Assembly (NCBI GenBank): GCA_014621425.1
Contig: JAANBB010000019.1
Location: 62,001-126,000 of the forward strand
Source: Cylindrodendrum hubeiense
Taxonomy: Eukaryota; Ascomycota; Sordariomycetes; Hypocreales; Nectriaceae
Direction of reading: 5' to 3'
Length of the DNA stretch: 64,000 bases
Numbering within the stretch: position 1 is the first letter of the stretch; each line of letters begins with the position of its first letter. The notes beneath the pieces were generated by a model. The model worked only from the letters and a program-made list of their open reading frames with translations. It was not told the DNA's origin and did no database searches. The translations under genes and the position numbers were made by a program. This document shows, piece after piece, positions 33,176 through 43,798 of the stretch.

Positions 33176-33735
33176 TCAATACGTACATTTGAGCATCTGA
33201 TGATTATTCCCAATCCTTGGAGGCAAGAGACGCATGCCCTGCAACAACGTCGTAATCTGCATCAAGTTGCATAATGGCACAGCAGGCGCGTAAAAGTTGC
33301 AGTAATTCAGCGCCCATTTGACTTCATCTGCGTTCAATCCACAGAGAAGTTCAAAACACGCTGGACGTGTTGCCGCATGGGGTGATCCGGAAGATGCTAC
33401 ATTCACGCGTAAGCACCTCCCCACATTCCAGCATGCTTGCTTGGCGATTCTTACTGGCATCACTTGAGCGAGGTCCAAGTTGTCCAATCCAAACTAGTTG
33501 GACATGCCAACCTCCAGTGCGGCCAATGCCTGGGCGGGTTTTACCACCGGCCAGGCAAAGGGCTTTCGAGATGCATTGCCTACGGCTAAATGAAGGCTTC
33601 CAATGGTGTTCATAACAGCGGCATGAACGCTATTGCGATTTTCAACGAGGCCGCATCTATCGGTGGCTACATAATCGTCTAACTGATCCTCATCGTTGGT
33701 GAGGTTTCAGGCAATGGATAAGCAGTTTGCAGCGA
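33176..33735 (-). pseudogene. possible gene relic, unknown family
   Basis: On the minus strand one frame reads sensibly from about 33690 (DDYVATDRCGLVENRNSVHA, then NTIGSLHLAVGNAS and KPFAWPVVKPAQALAAL) to an in-frame TAG at about 33494-33496. It continues after it in the same frame (NLDLAQVMPVRIAKQ, RPACFELLCGLNADEVKWAL, CNFYAPAVPLCNLMQ) to a TGA at 33176. Upstream, a second frame gives HHPLIMWPALSLQTAYPLPE. The alternation suggests either an intron-containing gene whose splice sites I could not place, or a decayed gene with a premature stop. No family is recognised. It is reported because the composition looks coding over about 500 bases. Confidence 0.3.
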
Positions 33736-35048
33736 CAGAGCAGGCCACATAATCAGCGGGTGGTGAATGCCAGGCGGATGCCGGCGGCTTGCCACTGAAT
33801 TAGCTATTACACTTAGTGGTGTTTCCATTGTCAAAGAGGCTCTTATAGATATGCTGAGATCACTCTGAACAGTGGATTGAGTGGACTCTCGGGGAGAAGC
33901 CAACACCCACCTCGCCTGCACCGCGGCAATCTGCCATGTGGAGGGGATAAATAGTGACACATAACAACGCATGGTAATTTAATAACAGGGAGTGGATTAA
34001 TCGTGTTTTAATTTGCTGCCGTTCATCTCCAAACTAACGGATTCGACCAACCACCTCAGTAGTCTTAAGTTACTTAAAGGCCTGATCAGCTCGTCCGGAT
34101 CATGGTAACCTCAAAACCCCACAGTGACTTCGTGATGCATACGAGTCCTTGATAAACCTCATCAGGCCTATGCGGAGCCCGGCCAATACAGCCGGTTACA
34201 AGTGGAATCAACCGCAGCTCTTACCGGCCAATCGCATATTGGTCACCATATATACCGAACCTCTGATTCTACCCTAACCACCTACAAATTAACCGGTTTA
34301 TAGTAGATATTACGTGATAGCCCGCTAAATATACTGACTAATTGATATATTTAAAGTATAGTAGCCTCATCAGATTATCATGGAATCATGTAGGGTAGTC
34401 TCGTAGCTGAAGTTGAGCCCAGCCGGGCCAGCCCCGTGGCCGTAGTCTCACGACTATACAATACGATCCTGATAAGAGCCTATTCTGCTAAATCTCAGCT
34501 TGCTAGTTGCCAGTGTCGGCAGCGCTACTTGCGGCAGCACGGGTATCAGGTAGGATCTGCTCGTTCAGGTCGCATCTATTGCCTTTGATTTTATGTCGGA
34601 ACTATAAATACCGCGCAGATAGGCTCTGTGCGTTAATGCCAATAGAAAGGGAATAACAATTACAGGCAACTTGGTCCCCGGGATTGTACTACCTTCCATG
34701 TCTACACGGCATACGACGTTAGCCTACGAAGTACTATCTCCTAGCTTTAACCCCCCCTTTCCGATGATCCTTAGGGGTACATGATCTACTATGCTCCGTT
34801 CTTCTTTCTCAATGTTTTCTGCACCTCTATTTCATCTGTGCTTTCTGCAACGCTGAATGACGTGTGCACGCTACAACGATCTCGTTGATTGGAAGTCGAT
34901 GACAGGCCAAATATTTCAAAGTCTGTGTAATAGTTTTTATTTGAGAATGAGTAGATATTGTAAATTACAAAGTAGGTTCAATACTGCAGCCGATGTGACG
35001 TGAGGTTCGTGACAAGCTATCTTTTTGATGCTCAAGGCCCGATTGACT

Positions 35049-35858
35049 TCAAACTGGGGGGTATTTACGGTCCTTGTTGGAACGGCCTCCATTGCATGCC
35101 GAACATAGTGGGCGAATATTAGCAATACCATTGACAAGACATATATCCAGCAGATCACCCATTCCGAAATGGCGCAATATCGCGTAAAGTACGCTACCGC
35201 GGTTATTGAGGGTGTAACGGTCGTCTAGGTTTCCGGGAGGAGATTCCTCCCGTAGCTGGGTGGGCTTGATGGTTCCAGTCAAAAAGTTCTGATGGGTGAA
35301 GATGAGGATCCACGGGTTGGTGGGGTGCTTCTTGGCCTCTATGAATGCGTTGTGTAGCTGCCTGCACTTGGGTCCGCGAGGCTCTTCTAAGGTGAGCTGA
35401 AGGATACGCATGACCTTGACCACAGCTTCAATCTGACCACCGATCTTGGGCCGTTGGTGGTCCATCTGCAGCAGACGAACCGGGAGCACTACACCGCAGT
35501 TGGTGCAAGTTCGCGTCGCTTCGTTCTTGATCTCGCCATTGAAATACAAAAGGTTCTTCATCTCGCGAGGGTAGAAAACGTTGAAGGTGCTATTGTCCTT
35601 GAGGTCGGCATAGGTGGTGGACTTGCGTGACATGGCATCGAGCTTTTGGATGTACTCAATTGCGTCTTTCAAGGATAGTGTGTACTGTAGGTGAGGTGTG
35701 ATTGTGGCCAGGGTAATTTCTGACTTTTCCTTATCAATCTTCAACACTCCCTGGTCGACATACACGACTCTGCCTTGAGATATGGTCAACGGACCGTTGA
35801 ATGTTCCACTGGTGGCGAGAGCCCACTTAGCATTGAAAGCGGTTTCGAGGTAACCCAT
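35049..35858 (-). CDS. HNH-endonuclease-like orphan protein
   Basis: A single exon codes for 269 residues from ATG 35858. The C-terminal half has the pattern of a zinc-supported HNH (His-Me finger) domain: CTNCG (C118, C121), VRLLQMDHQRPK (D133, H134), and a late NIRPLCSACNGGRSNKDR segment (N247, C252, C255, N256, N261). The order C-x2-C, DH, N, C-x2-C-N is that of HNH enzymes with a structural zinc knuckle. An insert of about 110 residues, rich in helices, separates DH from the second knuckle, which is much longer than in bacterial HNH nucleases. The N-terminal 110 residues show strand-rich sequence of unknown nature (SGTFNGPLTISQGRVVYVDQ). No signal peptide or NLS is evident. A TATA-like CATATATAAC lies about 80 bases upstream. 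It may be a genuine nuclease or a derived zinc-binding protein. Confidence 0.65.
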   Translation of the reverse strand: MGYLETAFNAKWALATSGTFNGPLTISQGRVVYVDQGVLKIDKEKSEITLATITPHLQYTLSLKDAIEYIQKLDAMSRKSTTYADLKDNSTFNVFYPREMKNLLYFNGEIKNEATRTCTNCGVVLPVRLLQMDHQRPKIGGQIEAVVKVMRILQLTLEEPRGPKCRQLHNAFIEAKKHPTNPWILIFTHQNFLTGTIKPTQLREESPPGNLDDRYTLNNRGSVLYAILRHFGMGDLLDICLVNGIANIRPLCSACNGGRSNKDRKYPPV

Positions 35859-38252
35859 GATGAGAGCATGTTGTTTCAGAAGATAATAAAGTCCGAGTGT
35901 TCTGTAAAGGCTGATTGACCTCTAATCTCGCGGTGTTATATATGCCTATGCACAATTTCCAAGCTGGCATCAACGATCACCAATCTGTCTGGCATTTATA
36001 TATTTCTTTTCTTTCCTTGCTTCTTTTTTCTCTCTCTTCCCGTTCAAAAGTTAGCTGGTACCGTGCCGCGGTATCCAATACTGCTCTTTACTCCTCAGCC
36101 CACCAGAGGCAATCCAGATCAGCTGAGCCTAGCAACGGCCCCTTGGCGCGTGACTTTGGGGACAGCATGGAACTAATTGATACCCGCTTTTAGTGCTATA
36201 GGTGTGTGGCATGCTTTCCCATAGTTTCAATAGCTCAGCCCCCCTCAACACTATCCAGCTGAGCTTGCACTTCTTCTCAGCATTTCTAATTAATCCATAC
36301 GTGGAATTGGTCCAGCTCGTGCCAAGCCAAACATTTTACCTCGTGACCCTGCCGATTCTGGTTAGCCACGTGCATATCGTTCCTGATTCGGCAGCGGCAG
36401 GCATCATCTAGGTGCATACGAAGTAAATCTCGACCGAGGCCACAGCTCGTTAAAAGTGGTGGCGTGACATCTTGGGTGTAAGATCCACAGCGTCGTGTGC
36501 CGAGTGGCCCGTTGTGCAGACTTAGCGCTGGTTGACGGGAACGACAAAACACTAGTCTATTCCGCCGACTAGTACTAACTCGGTAACTGGGGAGAACAGA
36601 GGGGCTTCTGTGTCAAAGCCGAAGGTAGGTACGTATGTATGAGTACATAGAGACTTGATTAGGGACACAAGGGTCCCTTGCACCCCACTTATAGGTGCGT
36701 GTGTACTATCCAGAGGATCTGCAAGACCGTATTTGCTATACAAATAAGGGATAGCTTCACATTCCTTCAAGAGTGCCCATGGTGCATTCCAGACACCCAT
36801 TTCCATGCCGTTGTACCCTCCACAATCTCAGAAGTCAAGGGACTTATCCTCCTTTCATTTCTTAACAAATTCCCTCATAGAGGTTGTGGCTTGCGTCGAA
36901 GTAGCCAAAAAGGGAAGAAAACCGTCTAGCCCCTCCAGAAAGGGATCCAAGATGGGCTGATCCCCCAAAACGGTAATGGGAATGGTCTCGATGCAGCTGT
37001 ATCAATAGTCTAAATCGACTCAACTGGCTATAGCCATGCTCTCTTCCGCCGCTGAACGGCTTCGAACTCGAACAAGGAATTGTTAATGTGAAGGATGAAG
37101 AGGGGGAAAGGACAGTGGTCAAGGGTCCACAACTAAGAGTTGGATCATGCATATGACCAAAAAGCTTGGAAGTGGTGCGGTCGAGAGGAATGTCACGCAA
37201 TCCGTCGCGAACGAGCAGTAACTACGTATTATGATACACTAATCTCGGGCCGTTCCGTTACTCAGAGCCCGTCTCTCTCTACTCGATATGCCACTATACA
37301 TATAGACTACTGATCTTCAATCCGGGATCTGCCGTTCCTGGTCAATGCGTAACGAGGTATAGTAGCAGCAGCCGCAACGACTGTCACCGTAGCGCACAGT
37401 TCCAAGAGGCCGGCTCTAACAGGCTAGGTCGTATTCGAATGCACACGGGACCCTCAAGGGTATTGGTGCCAAAACCCCCGGTCCCCCAGCTGATATTCCT
37501 AGCGCACTATTGGCCTGGGGTCCATGCCAATGTTTCACAGCCGCTGCATACGAACAATTATCGAAGTCCGTTTTCGTCAACCTGCATGGCATCTAGCATA
37601 CGTCTATCCAGATTGTGACTTCGGTTCCACTTTCAGCTTCTCCACGGCGGGCGCTAACGGGTGAACGCCACCCAGCCAGCGCGACACCCAGCCAGCCACC
37701 AACAGAACGAAGCCAGGCCCACCGACGAAAGTGAGAGCTACTTTTAGTACGAGTTCCAGGAGGGGAGGGCGTGTAGGTGGGCTGCAGGTCAAACAACCTC
37801 ACGAGGCTGACTGACTTTTATCTAGACGAACTCACTTCGTAGGATGCAGATTGCACATAGTCCATGCTGGGAAAGGATAAGCGACGAAGCCGTCGGTTCT
37901 TCGTCCTGAGCACATCCCTCCCTCTCTCACTCTCTCACTGCAATCTCGAACAACGATACTATGCAAGCCGTGGTGTTTCCAGCACTCAACCTTACATTAG
38001 TGCTTCGTCAGATGATCCGAGTGGGGACCTCTGGCAGGGACGGTAGCACAGGCCAGTAACATTATTACTAGCATCCCCAAGCGTTTGACCCGCATAGTGT
38101 AGATACATATAAGGCCGTCTTTCCTGAGCTCCTTGTTGCTCTCCAAACCATTACCGAATACTCACGAAGACGAAGCCAGTGCTCGCCCCTCGTCCTTTCT
38201 TTTCCTGCTGAAACTCTGTTGCTTGACACCGCTGTTCAATCAGATCGCAAAC
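35859..38252. other. intergenic between divergent orphan genes
   Basis: 2.4 kb without supported genes; frames are short and contradictory. A CATATAAG element at 38106-38113, about 140 bases before ATG 38253, may be the TATA box of the 799-residue gene. A CTCTCACTCTCTCACT pyrimidine run is near 37925. Confidence 0.4.
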
Positions 38253-41210
38253 ATGTCTACCGACGAGGACCAGGCTCTGGCAATGCTGCAGCGGGCCAAC
38301 CTCTCCCTTCGGAAAGCCATTTTGGCCAACTTCCCTTGCGCCTATGAGCAGTATGTGTGCCTGTCATTGCCAGGCACAGTCATCGATACCACCGAAGGAG
38401 GAAGGTATGTGCTCCTCCATCATGCTAGAACAAAAACCATGCGAATAATACTTACTGTGTAGCTTCCTCTCCGCACCCACGGGAATCACAGCCGATCAAC
38501 GCAATGCTATCAACTGCAACGAAGCCATGTTGACCGATTCCATGATGCCGCTTGATAAGGTCATTGTAAGTGTCTACCTAGAAACGACGCCGGATGGATT
38601 CCATTGCTCACGTGAATCTTCTCAAGTTGGGTCCTACGGGTAAAGGTGTCACCCGTAGCTACTTCACGTCCCTGGACATGCTGGTGCCTCGCAAGACCGA
38701 CATTGGTACCTTTGATCTCAACGGAGGAGCTTCCCAAGATGTCAATAGTCAAGAGTACAAGTACACTCTAGCCATGGAATACCTTCGGAACGCAGCGCCA
38801 GGCTCTGCCCGTAGCACCAACAATGATGTGAAAGGATCCAAAGACACACTCATCAAACGCGGCGTCCCTCCCACTACGGTTGACATGTACATCGAGAAGC
38901 AGCTGAACTGGTCTATGGCACGCGCCAAATGGGACGCTGCTCGAAACGAAGCCATTGGTGAGGAATTTGAACATTGTTGATAAAATACGGTGTCTAATTC
39001 TTGATGCAAGAGGCCAGGGAGTCACGCCCAGATAAGCAGGGTGCTGCCGCATTCAGTTTGCGACAGAAGAAGTTAAAGAGTGTAGGCATGATCATGCTCG
39101 CGCAAATCGTAAAACTCGGGGGTTTATGTGCTAATTTGAATCATTACTAGGCTCAAGGTGAGCTTCACGCTCGTTGGATGGACTGGGTTGTCAATGGTGA
39201 TAAGCTCAAGGTTGATTACTGCTTCGGTAAGCCCCCAAATCCCAACGAGCATTGAAATTGATAACCGCTAAATGCTCATCTGCATAGCACTTGTCGATCG
39301 TGACAGTATTATGGCTCGTATCGAGAGGGCCAAGGTACGACTTGCAGTTCGCCGACGGTTTAGATAATCAGAGTGCTAAAAAAGTGTTGGGTTTCAGGAG
39401 GCAACGCGAGACGCGATGATCACTAGCATCGACGGCACTGAATGGGCCCAAGTTCATTTAGAGCCAGCAAATTGGTAAGCACTTTAGATCACTGAAGATC
39501 TTCCAGTGAGGTCGATTGTTGACCCCATTCAAGGGCCAAGCTATGCCGGGACAAAGCGATGGCATGGCGCACACGGCACCCAGCGAGCCCCGCGCATGTG
39601 CAGATGCAGCTGGATAGCCTGCGCTCGTTGAAGGAGGCTTACCATGCCTATGATGATGTATGATTCGCTAGAAAAGGAAAGATCCCACAGTGGTGTTTAC
39701 AGTTGGCTAACCATTACCAGCAATTGGCACAACGCTCCGCAAGCGGCCAGCCCGGAAAGCCTGTCCCTACAAAGTTCGATATCAATACTGCCAAGTTTCC
39801 CGACACAGATGTACCGGCGATTGTAAACAGTAAGGAAAGTGTCGGGAAGTTGAAGAACGCTGCCTTGGAAACAGCTTTCGATGAATGGGAATCTGCTAAG
39901 GGCGACCCGAACCATGACTCGGCACACCTGAAAATCCTGCAATGGAGGGTCGCTGCGCTGGAAAACCCAAAGACGATGGAAAAGGTGCAGAAATTCAGCG
40001 AAACACCAGCCGCAGAAAACAACCTGCAGGATGCGGAGAATAACCTGAGAGACGCCTATACTGCGATGTATGCCGCTGAGAAGGTAGCCAGGCAGATTCC
40101 GAAACCCGAGAAGGCGGAAAGTGATCTCATCGACAGTAAAGAAAAGTGGATCACGGCAAGAGAAGCGCTGGCTAAGGCACAGACGGACGAGAGTACGGCA
40201 CAACTCTCAGCTAACGGAGCAGCCAACTTGCGAACCTCGATCAAGTCGCGGATTACGTCCTTGAACTCGGAAATCCAGCGTCTAGAAGGTCGCTTGGCTG
40301 GAAACAATCCTCCAGACATGATCGTCAAGGTAGAGGGTGACAAGAACTCACCAATTCAGAAGAGCAAGCCAGATACCGGCAGTGCCGGAGGTAGTGGCGG
40401 TGGCGACTCAGGTACAGCTGATGTGTGGACTGACATCGCGTTCACGGTGAGCTCGCAGACCGACGACCACAAGCAAGAAGAGCATGGCATGTCAGGAGCC
40501 TTCCATGCAGAAGCTCAGACGTGGTTCTCATCCGTCAAGGCGGAGTCGAGCTTTTCCAAAAACGACAAGCTCGTCAGTGACTTCATGTCAAAGTGCACCA
40601 TCAGCGGCTCATTCTCCGCAATGGTCGTCAGCATCAAGCGGCCGTGGCTGCATGCCGAGCTGTTCCAGGACTTTGACATTGACATTCCGGCGGGCACGTT
40701 CCTGAGCCCCGGTGCCAAGACGATCAAGTACTGGGTGGAAAACGGCGATAACGAATACAACGGCTACGTGCGAACCAACTACGGAAAGTTTCCTGCGTAT
40801 CCGACGGCGTTCATCGTTGCTGCGGATGCGAATCTGTCCTTCAAGGGCGACCAAACTAAGGCAGAGCAAGCGCTCAGCGTGCTACAGACTGACAGCAGTG
40901 TAGAGGCGAGCTTTGGATGCTGGGGAATAGGCGGAGGTGCTGGGGCAAAGTAAGTCAACTGCCTCACATAGAGGACCATCTCTTGTGTGACCATCTCAGT
41001 GCTAATTTTCTGTCATATAGGGTCAAAACAAACGACCAGAGTGCCAGCCAGCACATGGAGGTCAAGGACGGGGCATTGCAAATTTCCTTCCAGGCGCCGC
41101 AGATCATCGGGTGGGTGAGTGAGGTCCTGCCCGAGCTTCCGCGTGGAGATATTCCCAAGTCCGGTGGTCTCAGCGGAGCCCCCGTGATGGGATACCGTGC
41201 CAATTTGTAA
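38253..41210 (+). CDS. 799-residue orphan protein, ten exons
   Basis: Exons 38253-38404, 38463-38565, 38627-38957, 39011-39081, 39151-39226, 39288-39334, 39398-39474, 39534-39657, 39721-40949 and 41021-41210 join in frame. The N-terminal 325 residues are helical and charged, with conserved-looking stretches LRKAILANFPCAYEQYV and ARWMDWVVNGDKLKVDYCF. Residues about 330-530 are rich in Ala, Glu and Lys and look like long helices or coiled coil (LQDAENNLRDAYTAMYAAEK). A Gly/Ser linker (SAGGSGGGDSG, about 548-558) leads to a strand-rich C-terminal domain of about 240 residues with SGSFSAMVVSIKRPWLHAEL, DIDIPAGTFLSPGAKTIKYW and a Gly-rich FGCWGIGGGAGAK. There is no signal peptide and no transmembrane helix. 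I recall a fungal family of this build without any assigned function. It converges on the 289-residue orphan. Confidence 0.8.
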
Positions 41211-41947
41211 GTAAGAGGTTGAAGATTGGAAGTGTAACTGGTGTTGGCGCTACGATAGCTGGCTGTTGAAGTGGAGATTGTGTCCTCGTCTGAAGAAGAT
41301 TTTTGTGTGCAGTCATAATTATACACTGCTGTTTTTGGTAGTAGTAATCTGAATTCATCTGTTTGCTTGTTTGGCAAGTCAGCTTAGGCATCGTGACCAG
41401 GGTCAAGTACCGTTGATCTCGCAGTCAAGCTAGCAGCGAAACACTTGGTGTCAGCAAGGCCAGGTCGCTCACTAATCCTATGATGCATTCTCAGATCCGC
41501 CTTTTCTTTACCTTAGAAGAGAGTGTTTCAAACAGGGTCACTTTAATAAGATTGGTTACCTCTGCCATGGCATGGACCTTTACTTAACGCACGAACCTTA
41601 TGTCCAGTCTTCCATAAACATTCTCATTTCATGCATAGGTAAGGTTGTTCTCGGACCGCCCAGGATTTTGCTTATCCAGAATCAAAGTTCAGTATCACAA
41701 GTGGTCTACCGCTTTAATAGTAATTATATCAACTATATTGTGGCTTTCGTTCTTATATCTTCCTTCTCCGTTGCTCCTTCGAAATCCCAAGTTCGGTTCG
41801 TATCATGGAAAAAGACACAAGAGTCGCACGGGGGCGTGTCGAGTACCCGGGTCTTCAGTACGTGAAGATACTGGACAGGCTACCGTCCGTGTAGTCAACC
41901 GATGGGTCGTGCCATCGCAAAGGGTCCAAGCCCCTCTAGGGGTCAGC
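41211..41947. other. intergenic between convergent orphan genes
   Basis: Shared 3' region. A near-palindrome TCTTCAGTACGTGAAGA lies at about 41851-41867. No gene was seen. Confidence 0.4.
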
Positions 41948-42817
41948 TCACTGGAGAATCTTGTCACGAAAGTCCTTCCAGGGCTCTTGGGGCACCTTGC
42001 TTGTATTGCCCGGCGTCGTCTTGTGCATGAGAGCGGCCTTGTGGCAATCGAGCAGTGACGTGGTTGTGGTGGTTCCCAAAGAACTGAGCGTGAAGTTGTT
42101 CTTGTCCGCATCCTTTGCGTTCCAGGTCAAGCTGAAGTCAAAGCGGGCGCAAATTCGAAATTCTTCGCCGACCTTCTTCACGAGGTAGTCCGAGAAGTAG
42201 GCGCGGGAGATTCCCTCGCGGCTGCCCAGCGCGTCCTTCATCACCACCAAGTTGCCCGGGAGATCTTCGTACGAGCGTCTCTCTACATCTGTCTGCGGGT
42301 ATTTTTTGCCGACCATGATACCCGGAGCGTCCAGAATAGCGGTTAACTTATCGGCATCGGAGATGGCGTATTCGTACCCGTCGCGGAAGAAGGGTTTGGG
42401 AGTTGGGAGAATAGTCGAGTCTACCTTCCAGCAGGTATTCCAGTTGGAGGGCCCTGAGCCGGACGCGAAGGCGTAGTCTGTTATCGACGCCGCTGAGTTT
42501 ACCAATTGATAAGAGGACGTGTTTGTCTTGATGACGAGGTTGCCCGTTATGGCAGCACCATCAGCAACAAGCTGCCGGGTGATGAACTGGAGCCACTCGA
42601 AGTCCTTGTACTCTGGGTCGTGCTTAAGAATCAGGGCGAAGCCGCCGTACGTCTTGGTGGCCTGCGCCAACTTGCTCGCCAGGGTGGCGATCCCAGTGCC
42701 GTCGATGCCTGTTAGTTGGGCATTAATTGCATTTTGCGCTGGAGGGGGAGCCGAAACTTGCTGGACGACCAGCTCCGCAAGCTTGTTGCCCCAATCTGCT
42801 GTGTGGTTGATAGGCAT
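41948..42817 (-). CDS. 289-residue orphan protein
   Basis: A single exon runs from ATG 42817 to a stop at 41948. No signal peptide is present. The N-terminal 130 residues are helical (NKLAELVVQQVSAPPPAQNA, LASKLAQATKTYGGFALIL) and the remainder is rich in strands with NLVIKTNTSSYQLVNSA, WNTCWKVDSTILPTPKPFF and FRICARFDFSLTWNAKDAD. The Ser/Thr-rich LSSLGTTTTTSLLDC lies near residue 255. No catalytic motif is recognisable. The gene is transcribed toward the 799-residue orphan, and its upstream region (42881-43038) is the intact member of a duplicated promoter-like block, with TATTTAA about 75 bases before the ATG. Both orphans have similar strand-rich C-terminal parts, but no clear homology between them was seen by eye. 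Confidence 0.7.
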   Translation of the reverse strand: MPINHTADWGNKLAELVVQQVSAPPPAQNAINAQLTGIDGTGIATLASKLAQATKTYGGFALILKHDPEYKDFEWLQFITRQLVADGAAITGNLVIKTNTSSYQLVNSAASITDYAFASGSGPSNWNTCWKVDSTILPTPKPFFRDGYEYAISDADKLTAILDAPGIMVGKKYPQTDVERRSYEDLPGNLVVMKDALGSREGISRAYFSDYLVKKVGEEFRICARFDFSLTWNAKDADKNNFTLSSLGTTTTTSLLDCHKAALMHKTTPGNTSKVPQEPWKDFRDKILQ

Positions 42818-43798
42818 GGTTGTCTTCTGATTCGTTCTCGTCGAAATGTCACCGTTTGCAGGCAGGATTCACAGCCAACAGTCTTAGTGTTAAATAGAGT
42901 GTGGATCAGGAAGATGATGATTGTATCGACCCTTGAGGGCCTCGAGCCCCTCTTTTATCTCTCAATCTCACGCCCCTCTGACTAAGGCTAGGATATCGAT
43001 ATATCAGGGAGTTGTACAAATCCGGTCTCAATCTAACAAACCAAGTACTTGTGCGGCAATACACCGTCACGACCCCTGTACTCATGTCCTGTTCCCTGAC
43101 CCATTTTGGCTATGGCTTGCGCGGGCCAGGCCGGTGCATGGATCCCCCGCTTCTAGCCGCAACGGATTGCGCCGCCACAGTGCTCAATAGTTCCAGTGCG
43201 AGGAGAGCTGAGACCCAGTAAAGGCTAGCCTATGGCTGACTTCAGCTGATTAAGCTGAGTAAAGTTATCATCAGGTCCTTTCAGCTGGTTTCTGTATGAG
43301 CCGCCAGTGAGAATAGTGGTGCCTTGTGGTCAGAATGGATGCTTCCTGGGTCCACTATACCAGTCTCGACTACGGCCATGACCCTATTCTAGTCAATAGA
43401 GACAGCTGAGCCTGCCTCAAAGGGAACAATGCGTGCTCACTTCTATTGCCAATATTTGCGCAAGCGGAAGCCACATTGCTGTGGTGTACGGAGTACTCTA
43501 TCGATTCGATATATCAGCCCACTTTATGTTCGTCTGCGTATATGCTTGAGAATTCGTCGACTAGAAATGCTGGAGGTCTTTTTCTTTCGTGAGATTGATC
43601 TATTTGACTTTGTGTCATCATGGTTATGATGTTCTTATGGTGGGACTTGAACTGAGCCATGAGGGTTTTCATCGCGGAGCGAAATTCACCCCAAGCGCCG
43701 AGACATCAATTTTGACTCAGTCATAGGCGCTTCTGTTGCTCCCTTGATGGGAGACATGAAGAGGACCCCAGCAGCCCCACTGGCACAAGCCCTTACGG
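42818..43798. other. promoter side of the 289-residue gene and gene-free DNA
   Basis: Holds repeat copy B. A second open frame covers about 43690-43870 on the plus strand (DINFDSVIGASVAPLMGDMK, then ATASGAGNMAATTRRPSVNH) and overlaps the start of the next ORF in another frame; it may be an upstream exon of that gene. Confidence 0.4.
42881..43038 (-). repeat. dispersed repeat, copy B (upstream region of the 289-residue gene)
   Basis: Reverse complement of copy A at 28754-28924, 158 bases. Read toward the gene it carries TGTTAGATTG, GATATATCGATATCC, two AGGGG words (AGAGGGGCG and GAGGGGCTCGAGG), then CACACTCTATTTAACACTAA with a TATTTAA element 75 bases before ATG 42817. It lacks the 13-base insert of copy A. 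Confidence 0.85.

Larger units (their letters stand above)
32515..35048. other. long gene-free stretch with a possible gene relic
   Basis: About 2.5 kb. The middle holds a degenerate coding region (33176-33735, minus strand; separate entry) and a small perfect hairpin at 33135-33163. The region 34000-34950 has no coding signal, and its composition shifts locally between AT-rich and GC-rich sequence. Confidence 0.4.

Noticed and set aside
32515..35048. Possible Zn2Cys6 transcription-factor relic, suggested by the HHPLIMWPALSLQ segment
   Set aside because: Only a loose resemblance to the fungal regulatory domain; no zinc cluster found on either strand, so the region is listed as a relic of unknown family.
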